A DNA stretch of 64,000 nucleotides from JBLNDG01 sp050261415 (GTDB taxonomy: Bacteria > Bacillota > Clostridia > Lutisporales > Lutisporaceae): positions 9,320-73,319 of the forward strand of contig JBLNDG010000225.1 in the NCBI GenBank assembly GCA_050261415.1, read 5' to 3'. The notes beneath the pieces are model-generated. The model searched no databases. It saw only the letters and a program-made list of their open reading frames with translations, and had not been told where the DNA came from. The position numbers and the translations under genes were made by a program. The stretch's first letter is position 1; every line of letters begins with the position of its first letter. Shown piece by piece: positions 51,443 to 59,810 of the stretch.

Positions 51443-51981
51443 TATTTCTCACCCCCATAAATCTTCAAAACTTCGTCTAAGGACGTCTTCATCAAATCTG
51501 TCAAAGCCTTTGATGATATCGTTGCACCTGTAATAGCCACTACGTCACCCCTCACCTTGAATGGGTCACTCCATGATTTTTGTGAAAACTGTCCTTTGAA
51601 GGAATCAGAATCAATATTCGCGCCAAGGCCGGGAGTTTCCTGTTGTTCAAGTACTATATAGCTATTTATCTTTTTTGTGTCCAAGTTCAATCCTACCATT
51701 AATTTTATTGTACCCTGGAATCCACCACCTTCAGCGACATATGCAAGGCCTATTACCTTACCGTTACTGTCAAGGCCTTCAAAAATTTGCATATTTCCCT
51801 TATTCTTAAATTCCCTGTAGTTTTTGATACCGGGGAGAACTTCAAAAATGGACTTCTGCTGCTTTTCCAGCGCTACCTGCTGCATTTTAGGTGTCGTAAA
51901 GCCGTATACCGAGGCCAGGATACCTCCGGATAGCAAAGAAATTATTGTCAATGCAATAATCAGTTTAGCACTCTTACCCAT
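51442..51981 (-). CDS. rnfG: RnfG, FMN-binding subunit of the Rnf complex
   Basis: Single-helix subunit of 179 residues with an extracytoplasmic FMN-binding domain. The covalent FMN attachment motif (S/T-GAT-S/T) is seen as ITGATISSKALT near residue 154. EQQETPGLGANID is also a family hallmark. It overlaps rnfD by 8 bp. Confidence 0.95.
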   Translation of the reverse strand: MGKSAKLIIALTIISLLSGGILASVYGFTTPKMQQVALEKQQKSIFEVLPGIKNYREFKNKGNMQIFEGLDSNGKVIGLAYVAEGGGFQGTIKLMVGLNLDTKKINSYIVLEQQETPGLGANIDSDSFKGQFSQKSWSDPFKVRGDVVAITGATISSKALTDLMKTSLDEVLKIYGGEK

Positions 51982-52891
51982 TCAATTTCACCCTCCCGTA
52001 CATTTTAGTCCGGGTATATCGATTTATTACCGGCGTAAATGAATTCATCAATAATATAGAAAACATAACACCTTCAGGATATCCCCCATATAGTCGTATT
52101 ACTGCGGTTAATAATCCGCAGCCTACTCCAAAAATCCACTTCCCTTTTCTGGTTAAAGGTGTGGTGACCATATCGGTTGCCATAAAAAACGCTCCCAGAA
52201 GAAGCCCCCCGGACAGCAAATGGACGATTGGATCACCGCCTGCAAGCAGAACCATTATAGCTGTTGTACCTAAAAATGCAGCCGGTATACGCCAGTCAAT
52301 AAGCTTTATAAAGAGTAGGTAAGCTCCTCCAATAAGAAGTGCCAAGGCTGAGGTCTCACCTACCGAACCTCCGACATTACCAAGGAAAAGCTTTAAGTAA
52401 TCAGTTGATATACCCTGCATTTTCAGCAGGTTCAAAGGAGTTGCAGAAGTTACTGCATCTGCTGAATTCCACGTAGTCATTGCTACTGGGAAAGTTATTA
52501 GCAGAAAAGCCCTGCCTACAAGAGCAGGATTGAAAACATTGCTGCCCAAGCCGCCATAAACCTGTTTTCCCAGACCTATAGCGACAACAGCTCCTACAAC
52601 CACCATCCATAACGGCAGTACCGGCGGAAGTGTTAATGCAAGCAGCAAGCCAGTAACTGCTGCACTGCCGTCATTTATAGCAATGGGCCTTTTTCGGATT
52701 TTTTGAAAGAGATATTCCGTTATAATACTTGTCAGTATACTTACAGCATAAATAAGAGCAGCCCTTATGCCAAAGAATATTATTCCTGCCATCGATGCCG
52801 GAATTAATGCCAGAATCACCTTATACATAATCTTTGGTACACTGTCATCATGAGTTATGTGAGGTGATGATGCAACTATCAAATTATTCAC
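51974..52891 (-). CDS. rnfD: RnfD, membrane FMN subunit of the Rnf complex
   Basis: Polytopic subunit of 305 residues resembling NqrB. NDGSAAVTGLLLALTLPP, GKQVYGGLGSNVFNPALVGRAF, the covalent FMN site SADAVTSATPL and the C-terminal RLYGGYPEGVMFSILLMN are all present. It lies 17 bp after rnfC. Confidence 0.95.
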   Translation of the reverse strand: MNNLIVASSPHITHDDSVPKIMYKVILALIPASMAGIIFFGIRAALIYAVSILTSIITEYLFQKIRKRPIAINDGSAAVTGLLLALTLPPVLPLWMVVVGAVVAIGLGKQVYGGLGSNVFNPALVGRAFLLITFPVAMTTWNSADAVTSATPLNLLKMQGISTDYLKLFLGNVGGSVGETSALALLIGGAYLLFIKLIDWRIPAAFLGTTAIMVLLAGGDPIVHLLSGGLLLGAFFMATDMVTTPLTRKGKWIFGVGCGLLTAVIRLYGGYPEGVMFSILLMNSFTPVINRYTRTKMYGRVKLNG

Positions 52892-52908
52892 TTTTACACC
52901 CCCATATT

Positions 52909-54228
52909 TTAACTTTTTCTTGAACGAATCTTTGCTTTACCGGTACATATATATTGCAAAAGTGGTCTTTTTGCAGGACAGATAAATGTGCAGCAGCCAC
53001 ATTCAATGCAGTCCATTATGTTTAAATCCACTGCCGCATCCAGATTTCCTTCCTTAACGGCCTGTACAATTTTCAAAGGCATCAGTCCCATAGGACATGC
53101 ATCGATGCAGCGTGCACATTTTATGCAAGGGTATTCCTTCTGCATCCCGGCTTCTCTCTCCGTAATTGTCAGAATCCCGGAAGTTCCTTTTACCACGGAA
53201 ATATCAGCAGAGTATTGAGCAAACCCCATCATAGGTCCTCCGCTTATTATACCGGAGCATCCATCTACCAGACCACCGCATTGCTCTATAACTTCCTTAA
53301 ATGGTGTTCCGACTCTCGCGAGCAGATTGCTTGGGTTTTTGATGCCTTTACCTGTAACTGTTACAATTCTTTCAATAAGCGGCATACCGAACTTTATAGC
53401 TTTATAAACCGCAGATGCAGTACCTGTATTGATAACCACACATCCCACGGCAGAGGGCAACTGTCGCGAAGGAACCTCTCTTCCGGTTACCGCTTTAATC
53501 AGTTGTTTTTCTCCGCCCTGTGGATATTTGGTTTTCAGAACTACAACCTCTATATTTTTTTCTTTGCTGCAAGCCTTTTGGACAGCTTGTATGGCTTCCG
53601 GCTTGTTGTCTTCTATTCCAATACTTGCGCCTTTAATTCCAAGAGCCTTTGCCAATGCTTTTGCCCCGTTCACAACATAATCCGGCGTTTCTGCCATAAG
53701 ACGGCAGTCCGATGTAAGATACGGCTCACATTCCGCACCGTTAATTATCAAAGTATCAATTTTATGGTCTTTGGGTGGATTTAACTTTACATGGGTTGGA
53801 AAAGTCGCACCTCCCATTCCGACAATGCCTGCCTCTTTAATAATGCCGATTATTTCTTCGGCTGTCAGTTTTTCGATATCTTCATGCCCTTTTATACTTG
53901 GGTCCAGTTCATCCTTTCCATCATTTTCGATTACTACTGTTGATAACATTCCGGCCGCCTGGAGCCTCGGCTCAACTGCCAGCACTTTTCCTGACACGCT
54001 TGAATGTATGTTCGCAGAAACATGCCCGGCACTTTCACCTATTTTCTGTCCCATTTTCACTAGGTCTCCCGCCTTAACCAACGGCTGGGCAGGCGCTCCA
54101 ATATGTTGAACTAATGGAATTGCTACGATAGCCGGGACTTCAGCATTTTTTATTTTTATATTCTGCGTCATCTCTTTGCAGTAGTCAGGATGAATACCAC
54201 CCTTAAATGAAAGTCCTTGTCTACTCAC
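52909..54228 (-). CDS. rnfC: RnfC, NADH-interacting subunit of the Rnf complex
   Basis: Peripheral subunit of 439 residues. FKGGIHPDYCKEMT begins the protein, GMGGATFPTHVKLNPP is the FMN/NAD-binding loop, and the 4Fe-4S motifs CIKCARCIDACP and CIECGCCTFICPAKRP lie near the C terminus. I chose the GTG at 54228, with GGAGTGATAAA upstream. An open frame continues 21 codons further and overlaps the preceding gene. It lies 28 bp after the RseC-like gene. Confidence 0.94.
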   Translation of the reverse strand: MSRQGLSFKGGIHPDYCKEMTQNIKIKNAEVPAIVAIPLVQHIGAPAQPLVKAGDLVKMGQKIGESAGHVSANIHSSVSGKVLAVEPRLQAAGMLSTVVIENDGKDELDPSIKGHEDIEKLTAEEIIGIIKEAGIVGMGGATFPTHVKLNPPKDHKIDTLIINGAECEPYLTSDCRLMAETPDYVVNGAKALAKALGIKGASIGIEDNKPEAIQAVQKACSKEKNIEVVVLKTKYPQGGEKQLIKAVTGREVPSRQLPSAVGCVVINTGTASAVYKAIKFGMPLIERIVTVTGKGIKNPSNLLARVGTPFKEVIEQCGGLVDGCSGIISGGPMMGFAQYSADISVVKGTSGILTITEREAGMQKEYPCIKCARCIDACPMGLMPLKIVQAVKEGNLDAAVDLNIMDCIECGCCTFICPAKRPLLQYICTGKAKIRSRKS

Positions 54229-54256
54229 TTTATCACTCCGTTTCTTTTCAGGCAGC

Positions 54257-54685
54257 TTATCGCTCCTCATATTTCTCCATGCACAACTCAAACCTTTTGC
54301 TCTTTGATAGTTTTTTGCTGAAGAACCTCAGTATGCAATAAGATACCGCCATAATAGCAACTGCTCCGGCTAATGCCTTCAGTTCAAGATTTTCTGCTTG
54401 GCCTGCAGCAGAAAACCTGCTTAGTATCAGCAGATAAGATCCAAAAAATACTATTAAAGGGATGATATATGCATAAAATACTGCAGTCAGCAGGTTGTCT
54501 TTCTTGCTGACAATCTTCACCAAATCCCCTTTCTGTGCGCTTATATTATTTTCCAGCTTTACCGTAGTACCTGCCGAAGCGCACCCTATGCATTTACCGC
54601 AGTCTCCGCCGCAAGCCGAGGCTCTCCTTACCTGCACATAAGCTGTTTTACCTTGTGTGCTCACAACTTTCCCCGTATTTTCCAA
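54257..54685 (-). CDS. RseC-like protein (SoxR reducing system family)
   Basis: Two-helix membrane protein of 142 residues. The N-terminal part has a Cys-rich motif CGGDCGKCIGC typical of RseC, which may bind an Fe-S cluster. Two helices span about 67-87 and 98-120. In other bacteria RseC and Rnf together keep SoxR reduced; here it leads the rnf operon. TTG start at 54685 follows GAGAGGC. Rnf maturation or redox signalling is a likely role. Confidence 0.88.
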   Translation of the reverse strand: MENTGKVVSTQGKTAYVQVRRASACGGDCGKCIGCASAGTTVKLENNISAQKGDLVKIVSKKDNLLTAVFYAYIIPLIVFFGSYLLILSRFSAAGQAENLELKALAGAVAIMAVSYCILRFFSKKLSKSKRFELCMEKYEER

Positions 54686-55151
54686 TCAAATCGCCTCTCA
54701 GAACCATAAATATTGCAAACGTGAACTCATAAAATTATTAAAGTGTCAGGGATGAATCCACTAACACTTTAGGTACCAGATACCTATGCAATTGTGCAAT
54801 GACAATTGATATTTTAAATCATGATTTTTCTTTTATTCTTTACTCTTATAGGGGTGAGTAAATTTAATAATGGGCTGCACAATCGCATTGTATCTGGTGT
54901 TTTCCGTGCTGCAGGATATCCTACTATTCATATAGTACTACCTAGTTATGTAGAACTTTTGAAGATTCATTAAAAACAACCAAGTATTCTAGATAGTACT
55001 CTAAATAGACAATTAACGTTGCTGTAGTATCTGATGGTTTTAATTTTTTCTCAAGTCATAAATAACTAATGGGGAGTTATTCGATGAATATAAGTTTCCT
55101 GTTGTGGAAGAATACCTAAAGTAAGACATTTATTACATAGGAGGTTTTAAT
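54686..55151. other. Long gene-free interval between rseC-like gene and the Csp paralogue
   Basis: 466 bp with no convincing coding frame. An inverted repeat AAAGTGT/ACACTTT lies at 54740-54772, similar to sequence near 55600-55632 (AAGTATCAGCGG...TAACGCTTTT). The interval should hold the promoter of rseC-rnf on the minus strand and that of the Csp paralogue on the plus strand. Confidence 0.6.
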
Positions 55152-55499
55152 ATGGGTGTTGTTACTAATACAACAGACAAATATAAAAAATGCTTGGATG
55201 CCTGCAATCAATGTGCACAAGCCTGCTACGAATGCATGAAGATGTGCTTGAATGAACCGGATGTCGGGGCTAGAAAGGCTTGTATAAGTATACTTGCAGA
55301 ATGTGCAAAGATTTGTTAGCTGGCATCAGCATATATGTCTATGGATGCTCAATATGCAAAGGATATTTGCAAACTTTGTGCGGTAATCTGCGATAAATGT
55401 GCACTAGATTGTGCTATGTTCAAAGACGATCACTGCAAAAAATGTGCTGACGTATGCCGTAATTGTGCCAATGAATGTAAGCAAATGGCTGGAGCGTGA
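55152..55499 (+). pseudogene. Csp-like copper storage paralogue with in-frame amber codon
   Basis: Same length (115 codons) and cysteine layout as the Csp-like protein at 44935. CLDACNQCAQACYECMKMC is followed by ECAKIC, then TAG at codon 56 (55317-55319), then LASAYMSMDAQYAKDICKLC to a natural TGA. The paralogue has GAG (Glu) at that position, so one substitution explains it. AGGAGG and the terminator are intact. The residual 55-residue product still has two helices of cysteines and may bind copper as a dimer. Readthrough cannot be excluded. Confidence 0.88.
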
Positions 55500-55500
55500 G

Positions 55501-55538
55501 ATAATTAACCAGCAGAGAATCCCCTGCTGGTTAATTAT
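55501..55538 (+). terminator. Terminator after the Csp paralogue
   Basis: Stem ATAATTAACCAGCAG / CTGCTGGTTAATTAT, perfect over 15 bp, with an 8-base loop. Related to the hairpin after the intact Csp gene. Confidence 0.85.
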
Positions 55539-55640
55539 TATATTTTGATTAATACACATATACTCCTTGAAGAACCGACAAAACCGTTTAAAAATTAGTT
55601 AAGTATCAGCGGTAAGTTCTCTAACGCTTTTTCATAATAT

Positions 55641-56483
55641 TTAGGACTGAATTGTATAAAAGATTAAAAGCGATACAGCTACTAGTACAAGAATAACCAG
55701 TAAACCCCTTACCCATTCTAAAGCACGGACTGATGTATCTTCTTTAGTAACGGCTTCAGCATTGATTCTTTTCTTTTTGATAACCATCATCAATATAACC
55801 GCACCTGCTATGAACACCAGGCTAAGCAAATGCGAGATTGAGAACCACCCTATTATTGAGGGATTGTACCTGAATAGTTCTACTACACCTCTGCTAATGG
55901 AGAACAATATAATATACCAAATAAAAAGCTGTCCGTCATACCGGATACTTTTGCGCTTTCTCCACAAAATGAAAAAGACCAGATAATCAAGAAGAAATTC
56001 ATATACCTGAGCGGGATGCAATAGTTGTCCCTGAACCTTTACACCCCAGGCATAAGGTACAGCCATCACTTTACCGAATACATCGCAGCCAACTCTGCCT
56101 ATGCCCTGCCCCAGAATAATACCCGGCGCCATTGCATCTGCATATTTAAAGAAATTTAGCTTATGTTTTCTTACGTAGAACACTGCAGAGGCAAAGGCAC
56201 CTAGCAATGCTCCGTGTATGGATAAGCCGCCCTCATAGATTTTAAAGATGTCCAACGGATTTTTAACATAGTAGGACAAATCATAAAATAGTATATAAAA
56301 CAACCTGGCAGTAATCACAGCTGAAATCGCTGAGAATAGGACAATATCAAGCATTCTATCAATATTGAGCTTTTTCCTTTTAACCTCAAAATAGGCAACT
56401 GCTAAACCAGCCAATATTCCTAATGCTATCATAGTACCGAAAAAGTGAACCGGAAAACCAAATAAATAAAATAATACTTTCAT
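55641..56483 (-). CDS. Divergent Lgt-family protein in the copper island
   Basis: Membrane protein of 280 residues with Lgt-like architecture. YEGGLSIHGALLGAFAS and HPAQVYEFLLDYLVF align with lgt. The central signature, GRWGNFVNGE in the true Lgt at 11407, is GIGRVGCDVFGKVMAVP here, so the conserved Asn and Glu are gone and a Cys appears. An extra helix at the C terminus is added. It probably does not act as a standard prolipoprotein transferase. It is 15 bp downstream of the 52-residue His-rich peptide and 220 bp after the spermidine synthase-like gene. Confidence 0.85.
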   Translation of the reverse strand: MKVLFYLFGFPVHFFGTMIALGILAGLAVAYFEVKRKKLNIDRMLDIVLFSAISAVITARLFYILFYDLSYYVKNPLDIFKIYEGGLSIHGALLGAFASAVFYVRKHKLNFFKYADAMAPGIILGQGIGRVGCDVFGKVMAVPYAWGVKVQGQLLHPAQVYEFLLDYLVFFILWRKRKSIRYDGQLFIWYIILFSISRGVVELFRYNPSIIGWFSISHLLSLVFIAGAVILMMVIKKKRINAEAVTKEDTSVRALEWVRGLLVILVLVAVSLLIFYTIQS

Positions 56484-56498
56484 TTTACAGTCCTTCCC

Positions 56499-56657
56499 CT
56501 ATCTGAGAAAATATAGAGCCAATCCGCCCAGTATTAACACCACTAGTATAATAGCCAATCTTGAGCCCAAATTACCGATGCCATTACGCTGATTATTCTG
56601 GTGTCCATGGCTGTTTCCATGGTTATGTCCATGATTTCCACCACCACAACAGTTCAT
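56499..56657 (-). CDS. 52-residue His-rich single-helix membrane peptide
   Basis: A small gene with GGGAGGTGGAATCA before its ATG. The N terminus MNCCGGGNHGHNHGNSHGHQ has two Cys and six His, an obvious metal-binding head. It is followed by one membrane helix (LAIILVVLVLGGLALYFL). A very similar Cys-Cys-Gly plus His layout is in the YHS protein at 59070 (GGGCCGGGHAHGGHNH). It is read between the spermidine synthase-like gene and the Lgt paralogue, and co-transcription is likely. Confidence 0.85.
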   Translation of the reverse strand: MNCCGGGNHGHNHGNSHGHQNNQRNGIGNLGSRLAIILVVLILGGLALYFLR

Positions 56658-56700
56658 TGATTCCACCTCCCAAAGTTAAATTTTTCGTTTTCATATAAAT

Positions 56701-59022
56701 CTATAGGGTCTTGAATAAACTGACTATTAGGTAAACTGCAGCTCCGGCTATCAGTGCGCCTGTAAATCCAACAGACATGGATAGGATAATGGACAGAACA
56801 GAACCGATAACAGAGGTTACGCCATTCACACCCCACATTACAGGTATTATATCACCCTTTCCGCTTTCACCAATAAGTTTTAGCCCTCTAGGGAAAGGCA
56901 TTCCCATAAAGAATCCTTGAAGCAGCATGATAAGGACTGCAATAATAATTCTGCCTGAAAGCCCAAGAGCTGAAGTACTTTGGAAAACAAATCCGAGAGT
57001 AAGTAACAAAATAATATTAACTAGTGCAACCATAACAGGTGGCAGATAAAAAAACACTATACTTTTATTGAACATTTTATTACTGCTCAAATACCCACCC
57101 AGTCCGCTGCCAGCTAAAAGTGCTGCCAGTACATAGGTAAAAGCTAATGACGGATGTCCAAGATAAAGTATGAATTTTTGTATCAGCGGAACCTCCAGCA
57201 TCATGAAGCCTATTCCAAGCAGGCCGAAATATAAAGTGGGCTTAAAATTTCCTCCATTGAAAGCAAAAGGTGCAAAGAGTATTAGGCCCCCAATCATCAC
57301 TGCCAGCAGTATAACTACTAATGTTGCCGGGATGCCCCTGCCAAAGTTATAAAAATACGGACTGTCGTCTGTGGCTGGTACTACATTGGTCTTTGCTCCT
57401 TCAATGTAATCCGACAGTGATACATGTGCTTCCCTAATATGGCTCAGCACTCCCTCTTCAAATACCAAAGGTGTATATAAAGGCACATTGCTGTTTTTCT
57501 CTGCCGTTGCAACCAGAGCACTGCTCTCTGCTTCAGTAAAGGGTTTATTCTTAATTATCAGTACCGGATTGTGCAATTGTGCCCCGCCGTGTTGCTGCGG
57601 CATATAGCCTGCAAGGACTGAAATATACTGAGGAGCTTCCTTTTCCGGTATGCCTTTATTCTTTAGGGCCGCTATGGCAGTTGCCACCATTTTGCTGAGA
57701 TCGTCCTCATCGTGTACCTGAAAAGCTATCTTTCCGTTTTCGTTAAGGTGGTCAAGATAGTCTCCCAATGCTTCAACAGTATATATATAGTTCTCGGACA
57801 ATGCATAGCCCATGCCCTGTGAAGCATTGGTCATGACAAGGGATAAAAATATCATGTCATATTTGTCTTTGGATTTTCTGATAAAATTTCTTCCATCTTC
57901 CCCATACACTTTCACTTCAGGCCTGTTGTAAATATTCCCGTTATACTCTCCAAAGGCTTTGACTGCATCGATACTGGCTGTATTGATATCTACAGCCGTT
58001 ATATCCTTGCTCCCACCGGCTATGGCATATAATACATCCCTACCGCCTCCGGCTCCGATTAATAACGTTTTTTTATTGCTGCCTACCGTAAAAGGAAGAA
58101 ACCCGGTGTCTGTCTTAAACCCTCCAAGGCTTCCGACATCACCGTTAAATTTATACATTGGAGCATTAGCTGCCCCATCTATAGTCAGAATCTTTTCGTC
58201 AGGTTGTTCTGGAATCTCAATCACATCGGTACGTGAGAAGGCATTCCATTCGGAAAATACTATTTTCGGGGTTAGTCCGGACTCTTTAAGGCTTCCAATG
58301 GTTTTATCGGGGTTGTTCAGTGTTCCGTTAAAGTTTTTCTCAATAAAGCTTATATACTGTCCGGGTAAAAAGAATCCTGTTATAAGAACAAGCGGCAGTA
58401 TATATCCCAAAGCTCTGATTTTTATATTAGCAGTAGGCAGAATCATAACAGGTATCAATGCTATTATGCAAAGTGATACAACAGTTCTGAACATTCCTGC
58501 ATTATTCAGAAGTGAAATAACTGCAAGGCTGCCTGCGCCAGACCCGATAAGATCTGCAAAATACAGCTTTCCACTGATGCCTGAAAACTCCGTAAAGAGT
58601 ATTGAATATAAATACCCTCCTATGAGGAACGGTATTGTTCCTAAAATAATATATATATACAGGCTGCTTACTCCAGGCAGCAGATAGTTTAAAGCAAATA
58701 CTGCAATAAAACTTACAGCAAGTATAATTGAACCATTAATTATTTTCTCTTTTAATTTATCTTGAATCTCTAGTTGTCCCACCAATTTTTTGTTTTGGCT
58801 AGCCTTTTTTACTTTTTTTCTAAGCTTATATGCCAGAATACTTCCTATACCCAAACCAAGCACAGCCAATGATGTAATCAGGAACACATAATGATACGAA
58901 AATACTGCCGAATACAGCCTGGTCAGTACTACCTGATAAATAAACAACGAAACTGATATAAAGAAGATACTTAATAGTATAGTTACTTTACTTCCGTAAT
59001 TTTTGATTTTCGCTACTCCCAT
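56701..59022 (-). CDS. Polytopic spermidine synthase-like protein
   Basis: Protein of 773 residues: N-terminal six or seven helices (residues 10-225), a Rossmann SAM-binding domain at about 320-470 (LLIGAGGGRDVLYAI, ITAVDINTASIDA, VYGEDGRNFIRKS), then another block of six to eight helices. The catalytic Asp run of true aminopropyltransferases (DSSDP-like) is replaced by FLSLVMTNASQG, so polyamine synthesis is doubtful; it could be a SAM-dependent membrane enzyme of other type. I chose the ATG at 59022, with AGAGGTG upstream. It lies 47 bp after the YHS gene. Confidence 0.82.
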   Translation of the reverse strand: MGVAKIKNYGSKVTILLSIFFISVSLFIYQVVLTRLYSAVFSYHYVFLITSLAVLGLGIGSILAYKLRKKVKKASQNKKLVGQLEIQDKLKEKIINGSIILAVSFIAVFALNYLLPGVSSLYIYIILGTIPFLIGGYLYSILFTEFSGISGKLYFADLIGSGAGSLAVISLLNNAGMFRTVVSLCIIALIPVMILPTANIKIRALGYILPLVLITGFFLPGQYISFIEKNFNGTLNNPDKTIGSLKESGLTPKIVFSEWNAFSRTDVIEIPEQPDEKILTIDGAANAPMYKFNGDVGSLGGFKTDTGFLPFTVGSNKKTLLIGAGGGRDVLYAIAGGSKDITAVDINTASIDAVKAFGEYNGNIYNRPEVKVYGEDGRNFIRKSKDKYDMIFLSLVMTNASQGMGYALSENYIYTVEALGDYLDHLNENGKIAFQVHDEDDLSKMVATAIAALKNKGIPEKEAPQYISVLAGYMPQQHGGAQLHNPVLIIKNKPFTEAESSALVATAEKNSNVPLYTPLVFEEGVLSHIREAHVSLSDYIEGAKTNVVPATDDSPYFYNFGRGIPATLVVILLAVMIGGLILFAPFAFNGGNFKPTLYFGLLGIGFMMLEVPLIQKFILYLGHPSLAFTYVLAALLAGSGLGGYLSSNKMFNKSIVFFYLPPVMVALVNIILLLTLGFVFQSTSALGLSGRIIIAVLIMLLQGFFMGMPFPRGLKLIGESGKGDIIPVMWGVNGVTSVIGSVLSIILSMSVGFTGALIAGAAVYLIVSLFKTL

Positions 59023-59069
59023 GTTCACCTCTGCCACCTCAAGTATTTATCAATCTTTGCTTTCAAAAC

Positions 59070-59378
59070 TTATTGATACCTTTCCAAAAAGGTTTTTCTG
59101 CAATTCTCGCTGCAGAAATAGTATGTTTTCCCGTCTATGTTCTGTTTTATTGCAGTCTCGGGATTTACATACATGCCACAAACCGGGTCAAGAACCATGT
59201 CCACCTGATTGTTCCCCTGATTAGTACCACAACAGCTCCCATTGCCTCCATTATGACCAGCATGGTTGTGTCCTCCATGAGCATGTCCGCCGCCGCAGCA
59301 GCCTCCACCTTTAAGCATCATATAGCCAAATCCTATAAGTAACAACAAGTACCACCAATTTTCTCTAATAAAATCCAT
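59070..59378 (-). CDS. Membrane-anchored YHS-domain protein with His-rich linker
   Basis: Protein of 102 residues: one helix (WWYLLLLIGFGYMML), a metal-binding linker (GGGCCGGGHAHGGHNHAGHN), a CC motif, and a C-terminal YHS domain (VLDPVCGMYVNPETA ... TYYFCSENCRKTFLE). YHS domains bind copper or other heavy metals and often partner with CopA. It is the first gene of the spermidine synthase-like/His peptide/Lgt group, with a promoter motif upstream. Confidence 0.88.
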   Translation of the reverse strand: MDFIRENWWYLLLLIGFGYMMLKGGGCCGGGHAHGGHNHAGHNGGNGSCCGTNQGNNQVDMVLDPVCGMYVNPETAIKQNIDGKTYYFCSENCRKTFLERYQ

Positions 59379-59461
59379 ATTTATTTCCTCTCTTTCATTC
59401 GTTTTTCATAGTCTAGTCTTACATATTGCTTTCTATAGTAGTTTAATTATATCAAGCTGTT

Positions 59462-59478
59462 ATGAAGTTCCTGTGGAG
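59462..59478 (-). promoter_or_regulatory. Promoter motif upstream of the YHS gene, shared with the Met-rich gene
   Basis: On the minus strand CTCCACAGGAACTTCATAAC is followed by AGCTTGATATAAT, whose TATAAT looks like a -10 element. The block matches CTCCGCAAGTTCTTCATAAT upstream of the Met-rich secreted protein gene. The site sits where a -35 box would be, as expected for an activator. No matching two-component system is in the window. Confidence 0.65.
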
Positions 59479-59564
59479 AAGATACACAAATTATGCTGCT
59501 TCAGGATTATTAGTTACTTAGATGGATGTGGGCAGCATCATTTATGCCGCCCACATCCGGATTT

Positions 59565-59774
59565 TTATTGAATTCGTGTAACTTCATACCCTGCATCTGT
59601 CACAGCTGCCTTAAGCTTACTGTCATCTACTTCATGAGCCAACTCCACTGTTGCAGATTTTCCTATAAGGTCAACATTTACCGACTTAACACCGCATACC
59701 CCTTTAAGTGCCTCCTCAACATGCATTGCGCAATGTCCGCAAGTCATACCTTCAATTGATATTTTCTTTGTCAT
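59565..59774 (-). CDS. copZ: CopZ-like copper chaperone
   Basis: Heavy-metal-associated domain protein of 69 residues. The Cu(I) site is EGMTCGHCAMHVEEAL, CxxC at the usual position. VDDSKLKAAVTDAGYEV closes the ferredoxin-like fold. It passes Cu(I) to CopA. ATG at 59774 is favoured by AAAGGGATG; a start three codons earlier exists. It is 36 bp downstream of copA. Confidence 0.93.
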   Translation of the reverse strand: MTKKISIEGMTCGHCAMHVEEALKGVCGVKSVNVDLIGKSATVELAHEVDDSKLKAAVTDAGYEVTRIQ

Positions 59775-59810
59775 AATAAACATCCCTTTCTATAATAGTT
59801 TTTGTGTATA

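Noticed and set aside
54841..54940. Short hydrophobic frame beginning at ATGGGCTGC in the rseC-csp gap
   Set aside because: Only 21 codons, weak ribosome site, no conservation visible.
55152..55499. TAG in the Csp paralogue as a recoded amino acid (pyrrolysine)
   Set aside because: The paralogue has Glu here, no Pyl genes are visible, and the family does not use pyrrolysine; a point mutation is simpler.
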